Shown piece by piece: positions 23,915 to 33,443 of a stretch of DNA of 64,000 nt (its first letter is position 1; every line of letters begins with the position of its first letter). Source of the stretch: Entoloma clypeatum (lineage: Eukaryota > Basidiomycota > Agaricomycetes > Agaricales > Entolomataceae); NCBI GenBank assembly GCA_963565915.1, contig OY751489.1, positions 992,001 to 1,056,000 on the forward strand, read 5' to 3'. The notes under the pieces are model-generated. The model saw nothing but the letters and a program-made list of their open reading frames with translations. It made no database searches and had not been told where the DNA came from. The position numbers and the translations under genes are program-made.

Positions 23915-24224
23915 TGTTACGGACTAACGACTACGGACGTATATGCTTACTTTTTCACTTTTACTCATCGGCCCCCGCTTACACATATCCTGTCTGACTC
24001 ATTCCGCAGTCGTCTTACTCAGACGCACTGCCTTCCGCAGTTATCTTACTCAGATACACTGCCTTGCGCAGCACTGACTCATATGCTATCGCCTATAGTC
24101 AGTACCTATATAAACCCTTTGTACTATAGCTAGATTCCTTAGATTTAGCAATCACATTGCTCTTCGCCTTTCCATCTTCCTGCATACTCTGCCCGAACCT
24201 TGGAACGGTTTGTTACGCATAACA
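23915..24224 (+). repeat. 5' LTR of Chr-3
   Basis: 310 bp, TGTTACGG...CGCATAACA. U3 holds bZIP-type TGACTCA cores (23995-24001 and 24075-24081) and related ACTCAG repeats. TATATAAA at 24107-24114. Predicted RNA start near 24141. Confidence 0.95.
24107..24151 (+). promoter_or_regulatory. Core promoter and self-primer of Chr-3
   Basis: TATATAAA (24107-24114), 26 nt spacer, then AGATTTAGCAA (24141-24151). The latter is the expected transcript 5' end, and its complement lies at 24227-24237. Confidence 0.7.
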
Positions 24225-24226
24225 AG

Positions 24227-24237
24227 TTGCTAAATCT
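24227..24237 (+). promoter_or_regulatory. Self-priming primer-binding site of Chr-3
   Basis: TTGCTAAATCT, 2 nt after the LTR end, perfect 11-nt complement of the R motif at 24141-24151; flanking bases do not pair. Tf1 of fission yeast also uses 11 nt at its RNA 5' end. Confidence 0.7.
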
Positions 24238-25015
24238 CGTTAGGTTCGCCCAGAGCGAAGAGAGCAACTACCAGACGAGTCAAGACGTCGCGCTTCTTTG
24301 AAGACTTCACCAGTAACCCATTCAGCACGCCAGAAGCCCGACAGGAGGAGCTAAGTCCTCGAGACAGTATCGATTTTACGCTTATCCAGCAGTACATCGA
24401 ATCGGAGATCCGTCGCATCCTACAGCAGGTGCTTGACGAAGAACTAGACAACGACGAGCATCGCCCCCACGGCGAGATAGCAGAGAGCATCCATCTTGCT
24501 CGGCAACACCAGATCGCGCGTTACAACGCCCGACAGAACGAACTCGAAAGCTTTCGCGTTCAAGAAGGACCTCAGACAGGTCGGATCACAGAGATCAGAG
24601 AGTTTATCGGTGTCCAGACAACCGTTATCAGAAGATTGATTAGGACGCTCACATCGAGACGTCCCAGAGCCACATCATCACGTCCTACTCGAAGCAGCAG
24701 ATCTACGCCCACTTCACCATCGAAGAACAACAAACCGAGTACAACCGTTGGGCACGAAACGAGAGACTTGACCCCTTCTCGCGACCAACAGACGCGCAGG
24801 AACAGAGATTCCTTAGAGATCTACAGAGGAAATACCCCGAACGTTTTGCCACCGATTCCGCCGACGAGTCCCCTGACGAATTTACTTTTGACTCCGCGCA
24901 GTCAGATACCGAACAGACGCCTAGAACAGGGACTGATTTTCAACCCCTACCTATATCCCGAACCCCATCTTCATCCCAACAATCCGACACCTCTCCTACT
25001 CCGCAGGTTCTAGAC
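24238..25015 (+). other. Leader of Chr-3 with conserved AUG-free coding frames
   Basis: No ATG occurs on the plus strand from the predicted RNA start (24141) to 25016. Even so, one frame is open from about 24234 to 25014 (QQYIESEIRRILQQVLDEEL and so on), and the gag frame is open from 24651, after a TAG, into gag (FTIEEQQTEYNRWARNERLD, QRFLRDLQRKYPERF). The first half of the former frame and all of the latter look like real protein and are conserved in Chr-2 and Chr-4. Joining them needs a -1 shift or a short intron ending ...GATTAG near 24650. Translation of this part would need a non-AUG start. Confidence 0.5.
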
Positions 25016-25885
25016 ATGGCAGAAGCACCGACAGTACAAACAATGGATACATCCAAGATCATCAAAGATCCTGGGATGTTCAAAGACAGACACACCTTCG
25101 ACGAGTGGTGGAAAGCCACCAAATTATACATCAGGTTCCAGAAGGGACTGTCCGACGATCAGAAGATTCTTGCGGTGTTATCCCGCATGATGGAAGGGTC
25201 CGGTAAACACTGGGCCAGCAACAAATTAGACGACCTTGCCACCGATGGCGAGAACATCACCGGGTTAGGATTCTCAGATGACATCGCTACGCGATTCTCT
25301 ATTGCCAACAAGTCGGCAGCGGCCAAGGCGAAACTCGAAGTCCTGAAACAGGAGAAACGCACCATCGACGAATTCTTGGACGAATTCGAAGAGATCTTGA
25401 AGCTGTCAAACCTTGGCGAAGAAACTGGGAAATACATCCTGGAAAAGAACGTCAACCGCAAAATTTCTGAACAAGTGGCTAGCGATGGCAAGACATACAC
25501 TGATTACGCAAAGGAGATCCGAAACAAGGGACGACAGATGGAGGGACATGCATTAGTCATCCGAGGGGGTGGCGACACACGCACCGGATCGGGTACCACT
25601 TATGGTGGTCAAGGCAAAGCCATGGAGATCGACAAAGCAGGAGTAGCCCGTTGCTACAACTGTCAGCGCTTTGGTCACCTTGCCAAAGACTGCAAAGCCC
25701 CAAAGAAGAAAGATGGTCGTAAGTGTTTCAACTGCGACCAAGAAGGACATATTGCGCGCAACTGCCGCAAGCCGAAGAAGAACTCTGGAAAGATTAGGAA
25801 GGTGTCTGATGGAGATACCGATGATGACGATGAAACCATCACCATAGAGACCGATGAGAAGGATTTTCCCGAAGGGTCCGATTAA
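25016..25885 (+). CDS. gag: Gag of Chr-3 (289 aa from first AUG)
   Basis: Structural protein that forms the capsid particle and packages element RNA. The ATG at 25016 is the first AUG of the transcript and follows the stop of an upstream frame by 1 nt (TAGACATGG). Capsid-type helices with [18 protein letters not shown] at residues 23-40 and a Lys-rich [12 protein letters not shown] region lead to two CCHC knuckles, [14 protein letters not shown] and [14 protein letters not shown] (about residues 211-249), and an acidic tail. It overlaps pol by 28 nt in the -1 frame. The open frame also continues upstream without AUG, so the real N-terminus may be longer. Confidence 0.9.
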   Translation: MAEAPTVQTMDTSKIIKDPGMFKDRHTFDEWWKATKLYIRFQKGLSDDQKILAVLSRMMEGSGKHWASNKLDDLATDGENITGLGFSDDIATRFSIANKSAAAKAKLEVLKQEKRTIDEFLDEFEEILKLSNLGEETGKYILEKNVNRKISEQVASDGKTYTDYAKEIRNKGRQMEGHALVIRGGGDTRTGSGTTYGGQGKAMEIDKAGVARCYNCQRFGHLAKDCKAPKKKDGRKCFNCDQEGHIARNCRKPKKNSGKIRKVSDGDTDDDDETITIETDEKDFPEGSD

Positions 25886-28800
25886 ACGACGCTAAGTCGC
25901 GACCCTTATCCATTAAACGAACTCGCTTGCCTGGTGCAGTTACAGACAATATAACTTATGTTATCCCTGCAAAGCGAGCCGTTGCGTCAACTAAGATTGT
26001 CAAGGGAGATAAACCTCCGAAACGACGAGAGATCAAGCTGCAAGCTCAGATCAAAACACGACGAGGACCAAAGGCCATTCGACCCGAGGTCGATAGCGGA
26101 TGTGAACGCACATGTATCCATCCCAGAATAGTACGTGAACAGAACCTTCCCACACGTGGAATAAAGCCCATATCAATCCTAAATGCGGATGGATCACCGA
26201 ACCGACAACAGAAAGCAGAAAAACTTGCCGAAGTCAAGCTGGACTTGGGAACACACCAGGAAACCATGGAGGCAATGGTATTGGACATTGGGAGAACGGA
26301 TATGCTTTTGGGACATGATTGGTTGGTGCACCACAACCCTACAATCAATTGGACGACCGGCGCCGTAACATTCAACCGATGCCCATCAACGTGTCAAACC
26401 AAACACTCGGATTTCAGGGTTAACCTTAATGGTCGCAAACATCGGGTTCGCATGGTGGAAATACGAGACAAGGACGCACCCAAGAAATCAGATCAGAAAT
26501 GGAAGCCCGGAGACCCCATATTGGAAGCAGTTACTCCCACACCACCTCCCACAACCAAACGACCCTCATATGTTGAACGTTTTGCCCATCTTTTTGAAAA
26601 AGAAAACTTTGACAAGATCCCAAAGGAAAGGGAATGGGACCACGGCATCGAACTTACACCGGACGCACCAAAGGAGCTAGGGGGAAACACGTACCCTATG
26701 ACCCAAAAGGAGCAAGAAGAACTGGACGAATTCATCGACGAAGGCCTGGCAACCGGAAAGATCCGACCGTCCAAATCACCTTATGCATCACCCTGCTTCT
26801 TCATTAACAAGAAAGACGGTTCCAAACGATTGGTACAGGACTATCGCACGGTTAACAAATTCACGGTTAAGGACAAATTCCCACTCCCACGCATCAACGA
26901 CCTCTTGGATGTATTGAAGGACGCAGTCTACTTCAACAAAATGGACATCATGTGGGGATACAATAATGTGCGGATCAAAAAGGGTGACGAATGGAAAGCC
27001 GCCTTCTTGACCAGCCGAGGATTGTTTGAACCATTGGTCATGTTTTTCGGTCTCTGCAATTCCCCGGGAACGTTCTCTCGGATGATGGCCAGCCTATTCA
27101 GGGATCAGATCCGTCGGCGCATCTGTGTGATTTACATGGATGACATAGTGGTTATTGGTAAAACCAAGGAAGAACTTGCCCGGAACACCGAAGAGATCTT
27201 GCAGATCCTGTCGGACAATGACTTGTTCCTAAAGGAGAAGAAGTGTCTTTGGGAAGTAACGAAATGCCCCATATTGGGATATGTCGTGGGTGAAGGACGT
27301 GTCGAGATGGAAACTGAAAAGGTGGACACAATCCGGAACTGGCGAGTACCCACATCAAAAAAGGAAGTCCAGAGGTTCCTGGGATTTGCCAATTTTTATC
27401 GACGCTTCATTGAAGGATACTCAAACATCGCAAAGCCACTCACGACACTTACGGGAAATACAGCATTCACATGGGGACCAGCGGCGCAAGAAGCATTTGA
27501 AGGTCTCATATGGGCAATCACGACAGCACCAGTCTTGGCATTGCCCAAACCGGACGGACAGTTCAGGGTTGAAACCGATGCATCGGGTTATGCAATTGGA
27601 GCGGTACTCTCACAGAAACAAGACGACAAGTGGCATCCTATCGCGTTCTTGTCGCGGACCATGTCCGCGGCCAAACAGAATTACGAGATCTATGACAAGG
27701 AACTCTTGGCAGTCATGGAAGCACTGAAGGACTGGCGACATTATCTACTTGAAGCCAAGGAACGTTTCGAGATCTTAACCGATCACAAAAACCTGGAGTA
27801 TTTCCGGCGTCCTCAGGACCTAAACCAACGACAGAGGCGCTGGAAGATGAAGCTACAAGACTATGACTTCGAATTGCGACATGTACCTGGGAAGACAAAC
27901 GCGAAAGCAGACATCCTGTCACGTTTACCCTGGTATGAGACGGAACTCGAGCCGCAGGACAGCGACCAAATGCTCAAGGAGGGGCTATTTTTGAAACGAT
28001 TGGAATCAGAAGATGTGATACAAATGGAGATGTTCACGGAGGAACAATTCTTTGAAGGGGGTGAAACATCTGATTCCATCAAAATCGGAAACATCACAAC
28101 CATCGAAAACCCATGGATCGCACGCATCAAGGCCTCGAATCGCATGGAGACAGAAGTAGCCCAGGGTCTGAAGAAGAATCCTCACTGGTACCAGCAGGAA
28201 AATGGCATCACCTACGCAGGAGAACAAGTCTATGTTCCACCAGACCCACAATTGCGCCAAGAACTGATGTTTGAAGCGCATGACGCACCAGTGGCAGGAC
28301 ATCCAGGACAATATCGAACACATGAACTCCTCACTCGCACCTACTGGTGGCCCACCATCCTACATGACGTAAAGAAGTATGTGAAAGGTTGTGACACCTG
28401 TCAACGCAACAAGATCAGCCGCCAAAGGAGACACGCCCCTCTGCACCCTAACGCCGCGCCAAGTCAACCATGGGAAGATATAGGGATTGACGTCGTAGGA
28501 CCGATACCAGAATCTGATGGGAAGAACGCAATTCTGGTCATCACGGACAGACATTCAAAGATGCTTCATCTCATCCCGACAACCGTGGAACTATCGGCTG
28601 AAGGATTAGCCAAGATCTATCGGGACCAGATATGGAAACTTCATGGAATTCCCAAGAAGATCATCAGCGATAGGGGACCGCAGTTCGCCGCGAAGTTTAT
28701 GGAGATACTTTGCCGCATGTTAGGGATCAAAAGAAATCTGTCCACTGCATACCATCCACAGACTGATGGACAGGCCGAACGATCGCATCAGGAAACCGAG

Positions 28801-29535
28801 GTGTTCTTACGAAACTTTGTCAACCATCTACAAGATGATTGGGCGGAATGGATCGCAATCGCAGAATTCCAGTACAATGACAAAGAACATCAAGCGACAA
28901 AGTACACACCATTCTATCTCAACTACGGTCTGCATCCTTGGAAGGGAGAACTTGTGTTGGAAGACACCAATCCGGCAGCAAACGACTTCTTGGAAAAACT
29001 CAAACAGGCACGAGAAGAAGCCAACGCAGCACTAAAACAGGCACAGGATCAGATGAAGAAGACAGTTGACACACGACGAAGCCCGTCTCGGGATTACCGC
29101 ATCGGAGACAAGGTGTGGCTGGAAGGGACTAACATCAGGACTGATCGTCCCTCAAAGAAACTTGACGCCCTCCGACACGGACCGTTCAAAGTCCTAGAGA
29201 AGAAAGGAGCTAGCGCATACCGTCTTGATCTTCCCAAAACCTGGAAAATGATCCACCCTGTGTTCAACGAAACCCTGTTATCGCCATACGAAACCCCGAA
29301 GTATGCCATTCAGAAAAAGAAGCCAGCCCCTGATCCGATCATCGTCGAAGGACGAGAAGAATACCATGTCTCCACGATCCTGGACTCTCGGAAATTCCGC
29401 GGAAAGATCCAGTACCTCGTCCAATGGGAAGGGTATGGCCCAGAAGAGAACACGTGGGAACCTCGGACTAATGTTCAGAACGCTCAAGACTTGATCCGAG
29501 ACTTTCATCGGCAAAATCCATCGCGTCCACGATAA
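25858..29535 (+). CDS. pol: Pol polyprotein of Chr-3 (about 1225 codons, intact)
   Basis: Protease, reverse transcriptase, RNase H, integrase and chromodomain in one frame, open from 25858. Numbering from the Leu codon at 25927: protease [12 protein letters not shown] (catalytic Asp 56), RT with YMDD at 403-406, RNase [14 protein letters not shown] (Asp 551), integrase HHCC domain ([11 protein letters not shown] ... CDTCQ, about 787-830), DD35E as Asp 855, Asp 915 ([12 protein letters not shown]) and Glu 951, and chromodomain from about 1145 ([29 protein letters not shown]). It has no AUG at its start and overlaps gag by 28 nt, so expression by -1 frameshifting is likely. Every catalytic residue I can check is present. 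Confidence 0.92.
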   Translation, partial: EGFSRRVRLNDAKSRPLSIKRTRLPGAVTDNITYVIPAKRAVASTKIVKGDKPPKRREIKLQAQIKTRRGPKAIRPEVDSGCERTCIHPRIVREQNLPTRGIKPISILNADGSPNRQQKAEKLAEVKLDLGTHQETMEAMVLDIGRTDMLLGHDWLVHHNPTINWTTGAVTFNRCPSTCQTKHSDFRVNLNGRKHRVRMVEIRDKDAPKKSDQKWKPGDPILEAVTPTPPPTTKRPSYVERFAHLFEKENFDKIPKEREWDHGIELTPDAPKELGGNTYPMTQKEQEELDEFIDEGLATGKIRPSKSPYASPCFFINKKDGSKRLVQDYRTVNKFTVKDKFPLPRINDLLDVLKDAVYFNKMDIMWGYNNVRIKKGDEWKAAFLTSRGLFEPLVMFFGLCNSPGTFSRMMASLFRDQIRRRICVIYMDDIVVIGKTKEELARNTEEILQILSDNDLFLKEKKCLWEVTKCPILGYVVGEGRVEMETEKVDTIRNWRVPTSKKEVQRFLGFANFYRRFIEGYSNIAKPLTTLTGNTAFTWGPAAQEAFEGLIWAITTAPVLALPKPDGQFRVETDASGYAIGAVLSQKQDDKWHPIAFLSRTMSAAKQNYEIYDKELLAVMEALKDWRHYLLEAKERFEILTDHKNLEYFRRPQDLNQRQRRWKMKLQDYDFELRHVPGKTNAKADILSRLPWYETELEPQDSDQMLKEGLFLKRLESEDVIQMEMFTEEQFFEGGETSDSIKIGNITTIENPWIARIKASNRMETEVAQGLKKNPHWYQQENGITYAGEQVYVPPDPQLRQELMFEAHDAPVAGHPGQYRTHELLTRTYWWPTILHDVKKYVKGCDTCQRNKISRQRRHAPLHPNAAPSQPWEDIGIDVVGPIPESDGKNAILVITDRHSKMLHLIPTTVELSAEGLAKIYRDQIWKLHGIPKKIISDRGPQFAAKFMEILCRMLGIKRNLSTAYHPQTDGQAERSHQETEVFLRNFVNHLQDDWAEWIAIAEFQYNDKEHQATKYTPFYLNYGLHPWKGELVLEDTNPAANDFLEKLKQAREEANAALKQAQDQMKKTVDTRRSPSRDYRIGDKVWLEGTNIRTDRPSKKLDALRHGPFKVLEKKGASAYRLDLPKTWKMIHPVFNETLLSPYETPKYAIQKKKPAPDPIIVEGREEYHVSTILDSRKFRGKIQYLVQWEGYGPEENTWEPRTNVQNAQDLIRDFHRQNPSRPR

Positions 29536-29650
29536 AAGAATAAACTTTGAGCCATTTTCCACATCGACTTCTGTCACATCGAGTTCCCCGCTCCAACTCT
29601 TCTCGCCCAACACGCCGTTCTTCTTATACCTTTCAAACATCATTTCTGCC

Positions 29651-30019
29651 ATGTCCAACATCACCGCCGCCTCCACCGATGCTTCCGATATCAACCCCAC
29701 CATCACCACCCTCATCGGCGAAGCGCTCTCCATGCGCGACCAGATCCATGCGCTCGAAACCTCCGTTGCCGACATCCTTCACCGGCAGATGCATATCCGC
29801 CTTCATACCCTTTCCGATTTGCCAACCGCCCCCACCGCTGAGGAGAAACTCATCCTCAAAAACTATACCAACACCCTTGCTGTCGAGAACCGACGCCTTC
29901 GCCTCGCCGTTCGAGGTTTAGAGTTTGCCACGGCGGTAAACGATGAACTGATAAAGGATTGGGGTAACCGAGTTGACCCTGCCTGGGCCGATCCAAATGG
30001 CAACGATGGATGGGAGTAG
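29651..30019 (+). CDS. Extra ORF (ORF3) of Chr-3, 122 aa, unknown function
   Basis: Starts at ATG 29651, 115 nt after the pol stop, and ends 37 nt before the 3' LTR. The protein is acidic-to-neutral and probably alpha-helical: INPTITTLIGEALSMRD is followed by QIHALETSVADILHRQMHI, APTAEEKLILKNYTN and LAVENRRLRLAV, then a Trp-containing tail (DPAWADPNGNDGWE). Homologues sit in the same place in Chr-2 and Chr-4 with about 65-75% identity, concentrated in the middle. There is no signal peptide or membrane span, so it does not look like an envelope protein. Expression route unknown (reinitiation, subgenomic or spliced RNA). Most conserved unexplained gene in the element. Confidence 0.7.
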   Translation: MSNITAASTDASDINPTITTLIGEALSMRDQIHALETSVADILHRQMHIRLHTLSDLPTAPTAEEKLILKNYTNTLAVENRRLRLAVRGLEFATAVNDELIKDWGNRVDPAWADPNGNDGWE

Positions 30020-30056
30020 GTAGTCTGTGAGGACACAGACCTTGAGGAGGGGAACA

Positions 30057-30366
30057 TGTTACGGACTAACGACTACGGACGTATATGCTTACTTTTTCAC
30101 TTTTACTCATCGGCCCCCGCTTACACATATGCTGTCTGACTCATTCCGCAGTCGTCTTACTCAGACGCACTGCCTTCCGCAGTTATCTTACTCAGATACA
30201 CTGCCTTGCGCAGCACTGACTCATATGCTATCGCCTATAGTCAGTACCTATATAAACCCTTTGTACTATAGCTAGATTCCTTAGATTTAGCAATCACATT
30301 GCTCTTCGCCTTTCCATCTTCCTGCATACTCTGCCCGAACCTTGGAACGGTTTGTTACGCATAACA
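30057..30366 (+). repeat. 3' LTR of Chr-3
   Basis: 310 bp, one base different from 23915-24224. Preceded by the polypurine tract at about 30042-30056 and followed by the ATTTT duplicate. Confidence 0.95.
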
Positions 30367-30371
30367 ATTTT

Positions 30372-30482
30372 GATCCTTCAGCCTGGTCGGTGTGGTGGAG
30401 GAGGAGGAGGAGCTGGTGCGATGGGGGGATCGTGATGCTCAGGGAGTTCGGGGGCTTCGTCCTGAAAATCTTGGTTGTCCAT
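30372..30482 (-). pseudogene. Gag N-terminus of Chr-5
   Basis: ATG at 30482; MDNQDFQDEAPELPEHHDPP then a Pro run. A TGA stands near 30377 just before the Chr-3 insertion site; beyond Chr-3 the protein continues at 23914. Confidence 0.7.
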
Positions 30483-31052
30483 GATGGTGTTTTGGCGGGG
30501 GGGGGGGTGTTTTGGTTCAAACAATAGTACCTTATGTCGGGCATGCAACCCTGTTCTGACACTTAGGTGAAAAAAAATCTGAAAAGAAAACCCAAAGAAC
30601 GATCTGTCTACCCAGACAGTCGGGATGCCCAAATGGAGGAAGATCTAGGAAAAATGAAGTCCACGCGGTCAATACCCCTATGCGTGCTGGACTGGTTGAA
30701 TCGAGATGTCGAGGAGTCGGGGGTTGGAACACCTTTTGCGAACTAGATGTGTACGGTCTTCTCTTCCAAACCGTCACATGCGCCAGCAACTTCCCCGAAG
30801 GTTAGATGTGTCGGCCTTTGGTCACCTCGACACGGGACGGGCTCAACATTTCCCTGTGTGTCTCAAACGGCAACACTAGTTATAATGGGTGTACCAAGTG
30901 TTTCTCTTCTTATCCCTGAAGTCCGGAAGGTCCCCCTTGACGCTAGGGTCTGCGTATAGATGTGTACTTTTGACGAAAAAGCATGAAACGGCAAGGTTGA
31001 AGTGGAGGAAAGGGAAGTGAGTTTGGGCGGGCGAGTTTAGAGCTTGTTCTTC
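30483..31052 (-). other. 5' leader of Chr-5 with self-priming PBS
   Basis: Non-coding leader between the 5' LTR and gag. Immediately inside the LTR (2-nt gap) AGAACAAGCT in sense (31050-31041) is complementary to AGCTTGTTCT in the LTR (38173-38164), which starts 25 nt after TATATAAG (38206-38199). Contains a run of ten G near 30500. Confidence 0.6.
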
Positions 31053-31134
31053 TGTTGAGGCGATGCTAAGTCAAACAACGTCGCAAGCCCAAACTTAGGA
31101 ACTTAGAAGATGGAATGTGGAAAGATGAGGAAGG
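31053..31134 (-). repeat. 5' LTR of Chr-5, inner part
   Basis: First 82 bp (plus-strand order) of the 328-bp LTR; continues at 38128 after Cop-1. Confidence 0.9.
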
Positions 31135-31445
31135 TGTTGAAACTTTTCCATCACATAGATTAGATTAGATTAGATTACATCACGTGATCATTTACACATC
31201 TTCGATTACATACTTATTTGGTTGGTACAAACAGTAGTACGGTATATAAGACCAGGAAACTGTCAATATCAACAAGTTGTCTCTTGACTCTTAACCAGCT
31301 CCATCGCTCTTACCAGCCTCAACCGCTCTCACCAGCCTCACCCTCCCAAAACCATGTAAGTGGCTAGAACGGTAGAGTAGAGTACTTCCACTGTAGCTGT
31401 GTTGCTCAGTACATTTGCGGCTAGCGCCCAGGTGGAACTTCAACA
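31135..31445 (+). repeat. 5' LTR of Cop-1
   Basis: TGTTGAAAC...AACTTCAACA, 311 bp; includes a (TTAGA)n-like run, TATATAAG near 31243 and several differences from the 3' LTR. Confidence 0.92.
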
Positions 31446-31460
31446 GGTTATGGGCCCTGG
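31446..31460 (+). promoter_or_regulatory. Half-tRNA primer-binding site of Cop-1
   Basis: GGTTATGGGCCCTGG directly follows the LTR. It is complementary to an initiator-Met tRNA anticodon stem-loop (containing CCATAACC), not to a tRNA 3' end. Drosophila copia uses the same kind of site. Confidence 0.6.
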
Positions 31461-31812
31461 ATAGCAGAGGGACTTGGGAACGCTGGCAACAGCGAGTACC
31501 TGCCCACTCTACCCTAGTTGGCAAAGAACCGATCGAAAGATCTAGGTTCTGAGTCTTACTTCTTCACACATGAACCTGGGAACATCATCACAACAAGTAC
31601 CTGTCATGAAGCGTCCCTAAGGGGATTGACTTAGTACACATCATGTGGAAATGTCGATCATACCTCACACACTTCTGACAAAAAGGGTTTTTCCCACAAC
31701 TGCTATTCCTAAAGGGAATATGTTATGAGGAATCATTTATTTGTTTTCTCTAAAAATCAAATTCATGAAAGAACATCACTGATTGGGAAAACTCCTTTTA
31801 GATTCATTAAAA

Positions 31813-33430
31813 ATGTCTACCTCTCGCTCCGCACTTGACTCCATCACTGTCTTCAACGGTATCGACTACCAAAGCTGGGCTGAGAAAATGAAGTCCTACC
31901 TCCTCCATCAAGGAGTCTGGCGTATTGTGACCGGCGACATTGAACGCCCCGACATTGCGGACTTTACCATCACGGTCTCCACCCCTGCCTCCGCCACCTC
32001 GACATCTGCAACCCAGCCTCCAGTCATCACCACCACCGTCGACCAGCCCGCCTTCCATAAAGAAAGGAAAATCTGGATCAGAGATGACGACATGGCTCTG
32101 GGTTCCATCCGCCTCGAAGTCTCCGAGGCGATCAGAAGGCACATCAAGGACGCCAAGTCCTCAAAAGAGGCCTGGACATCATTAAAGGATTCCTATTCGA
32201 AGGTCTCCCCCGCCACCATATTTGGCGACTTCAAAGCCGCTGCCTCCTTCAAGCTGTCAGGTCGCGACTCCGTACCGGAAATCGAGCGCCTTGGATCACT
32301 CTTCGCTCGCCTTAGCGACTCAAAATTCATCATGCCTGATCTGATGCAGGCTATGATCCTGGCAAGTGCCATTCCTGATGCCTGGTCGTCCCTCTCCACC
32401 GCCCTCTTCCAGGTCTACAATGCCGACGACTTCACATGGCAGGCCGTCACCGACAGCATCGTCTCAGAGTACCGGCGCAAGTATGCGATAGGGTCTACTC
32501 GGGCGTCCAACGAGCAGGCCTGGAAAATCTCCGGGACTAAGCGAAAGGGGCAAGACCCCAAATGGGAAAAGCAAACAGCGCCGAGTATCTCGCGTAACAA
32601 CACTGACGAGCAGACTAACTCGACCGACCCGAGTACCGCCTCTGAAAAGAAGAAGGGAAAGGGACGCTGGCGCAACCAGAAGAAGCGCGCCAACAACGCG
32701 GACAACGAGTCCGATCATGCTGAGGAAATGGTTGAGTTTATTGCACCAGCCATTGAGCAAGCACCTCGTCATCCTGCTCCTTGTTCCCTTCCTCCTCGTC
32801 ATGCACCTGCTTTTACCACTGTAACGGGCCACGGGAAAACTACGAGTACCGCGCAGCCTGAGTCGGAAAAAATGCAGTCACTCCTGCAACGCATGAACCC
32901 ACCTCCTTCTCAGTACACCAGGCTTCCTTCCGGAAAGCCGTCAGTGTGGAAAAAGAACGAGAAGGTGCGAAAGCTCGCCCGAGAAATCGGCGCACGACCC
33001 TCTGGGTCAAACCTTCATATCTTTGATACCATCATCCCAGACATCGACAAAAGGCCAGCTAAACAGCGTCGCGTTGCCCCGTCGATAGACCAATCGCTGA
33101 AGATGATGGATATAGACCAAGAACGGATGGGGCCAGATGAGTTTGTGGACGAGATAGAACTTGACGGTTCGTCGAAACACTTTCTTAAACCTTACCAATT
33201 GCGGAAAGCTAACAATACCTCTCAACAGACATATGATATAATAGCCAGTACCAGTACAGAATGCATAGATCACTTTAGCAGTGATTTACATAAAAAATAT
33301 ATTAAACATTTTGCTTCTTGTACACATTGTAAGGAAAAAGAACGCGCGCAATGGATATTAGATTCCGGCGCCTCTTTACACTTCACCTATGAGTTTAAGG
33401 ACTTCACATATAAGTTACAGATAAAACCCA
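31813..33430 (+). pseudogene. Gag and protease of Cop-1
   Basis: Likely start at ATG 31813 (MSTSRSALDSITVFNGIDYQ). The copia-type gag domain follows (YQSWAEKMKSYLLHQGVW, then AWTSLKDSYSKVSPATIFGD). The C-terminal part is long and Lys/Ser-rich without a canonical CCHC knuckle. The protease active site WILDSGASLHFT is at about 33349-33384. After about 33430 the frame is lost: the continuation (VFYIPDMDTRLLSL) is in another frame at 33444. The protease appears truncated at this junction. Confidence 0.85.
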
Positions 33431-33443
33431 TCTTCTCAGACCG

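Larger units (their letters stand above)
23915..30366 (+). mobile_element. Chr-3, apparently intact chromovirus (6452 bp)
   Basis: Plus strand, flanked by ATTTT (23910-23914 and 30367-30371), inserted in Chr-5 gag. The two 310-bp LTRs differ at one base (C in CATATCCTG versus G). Order: 5' LTR, self-priming PBS, 790-nt leader with open but AUG-free coding frames, gag (25016-25885), pol (ends 29535), ORF3 (29651-30019), polypurine tract GAGGAGGGGAACA, 3' LTR. No stop or frameshift was found in gag, pol or ORF3. This is the youngest element in the window and probably competent. Confidence 0.95.

Noticed and set aside
23915..24240. Conventional tRNA primer-binding site in the gypsy elements
   Set aside because: No TGG or tRNA 3'-end complement follows the LTR; the R-region complement explains the site.
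24651..25013. Ser/Thr/Arg/Pro-rich ORF continuing the upstream frame of Chr-3
   Set aside because: In this part the gag frame encodes the better protein and the other frame has the composition of a shadow frame.
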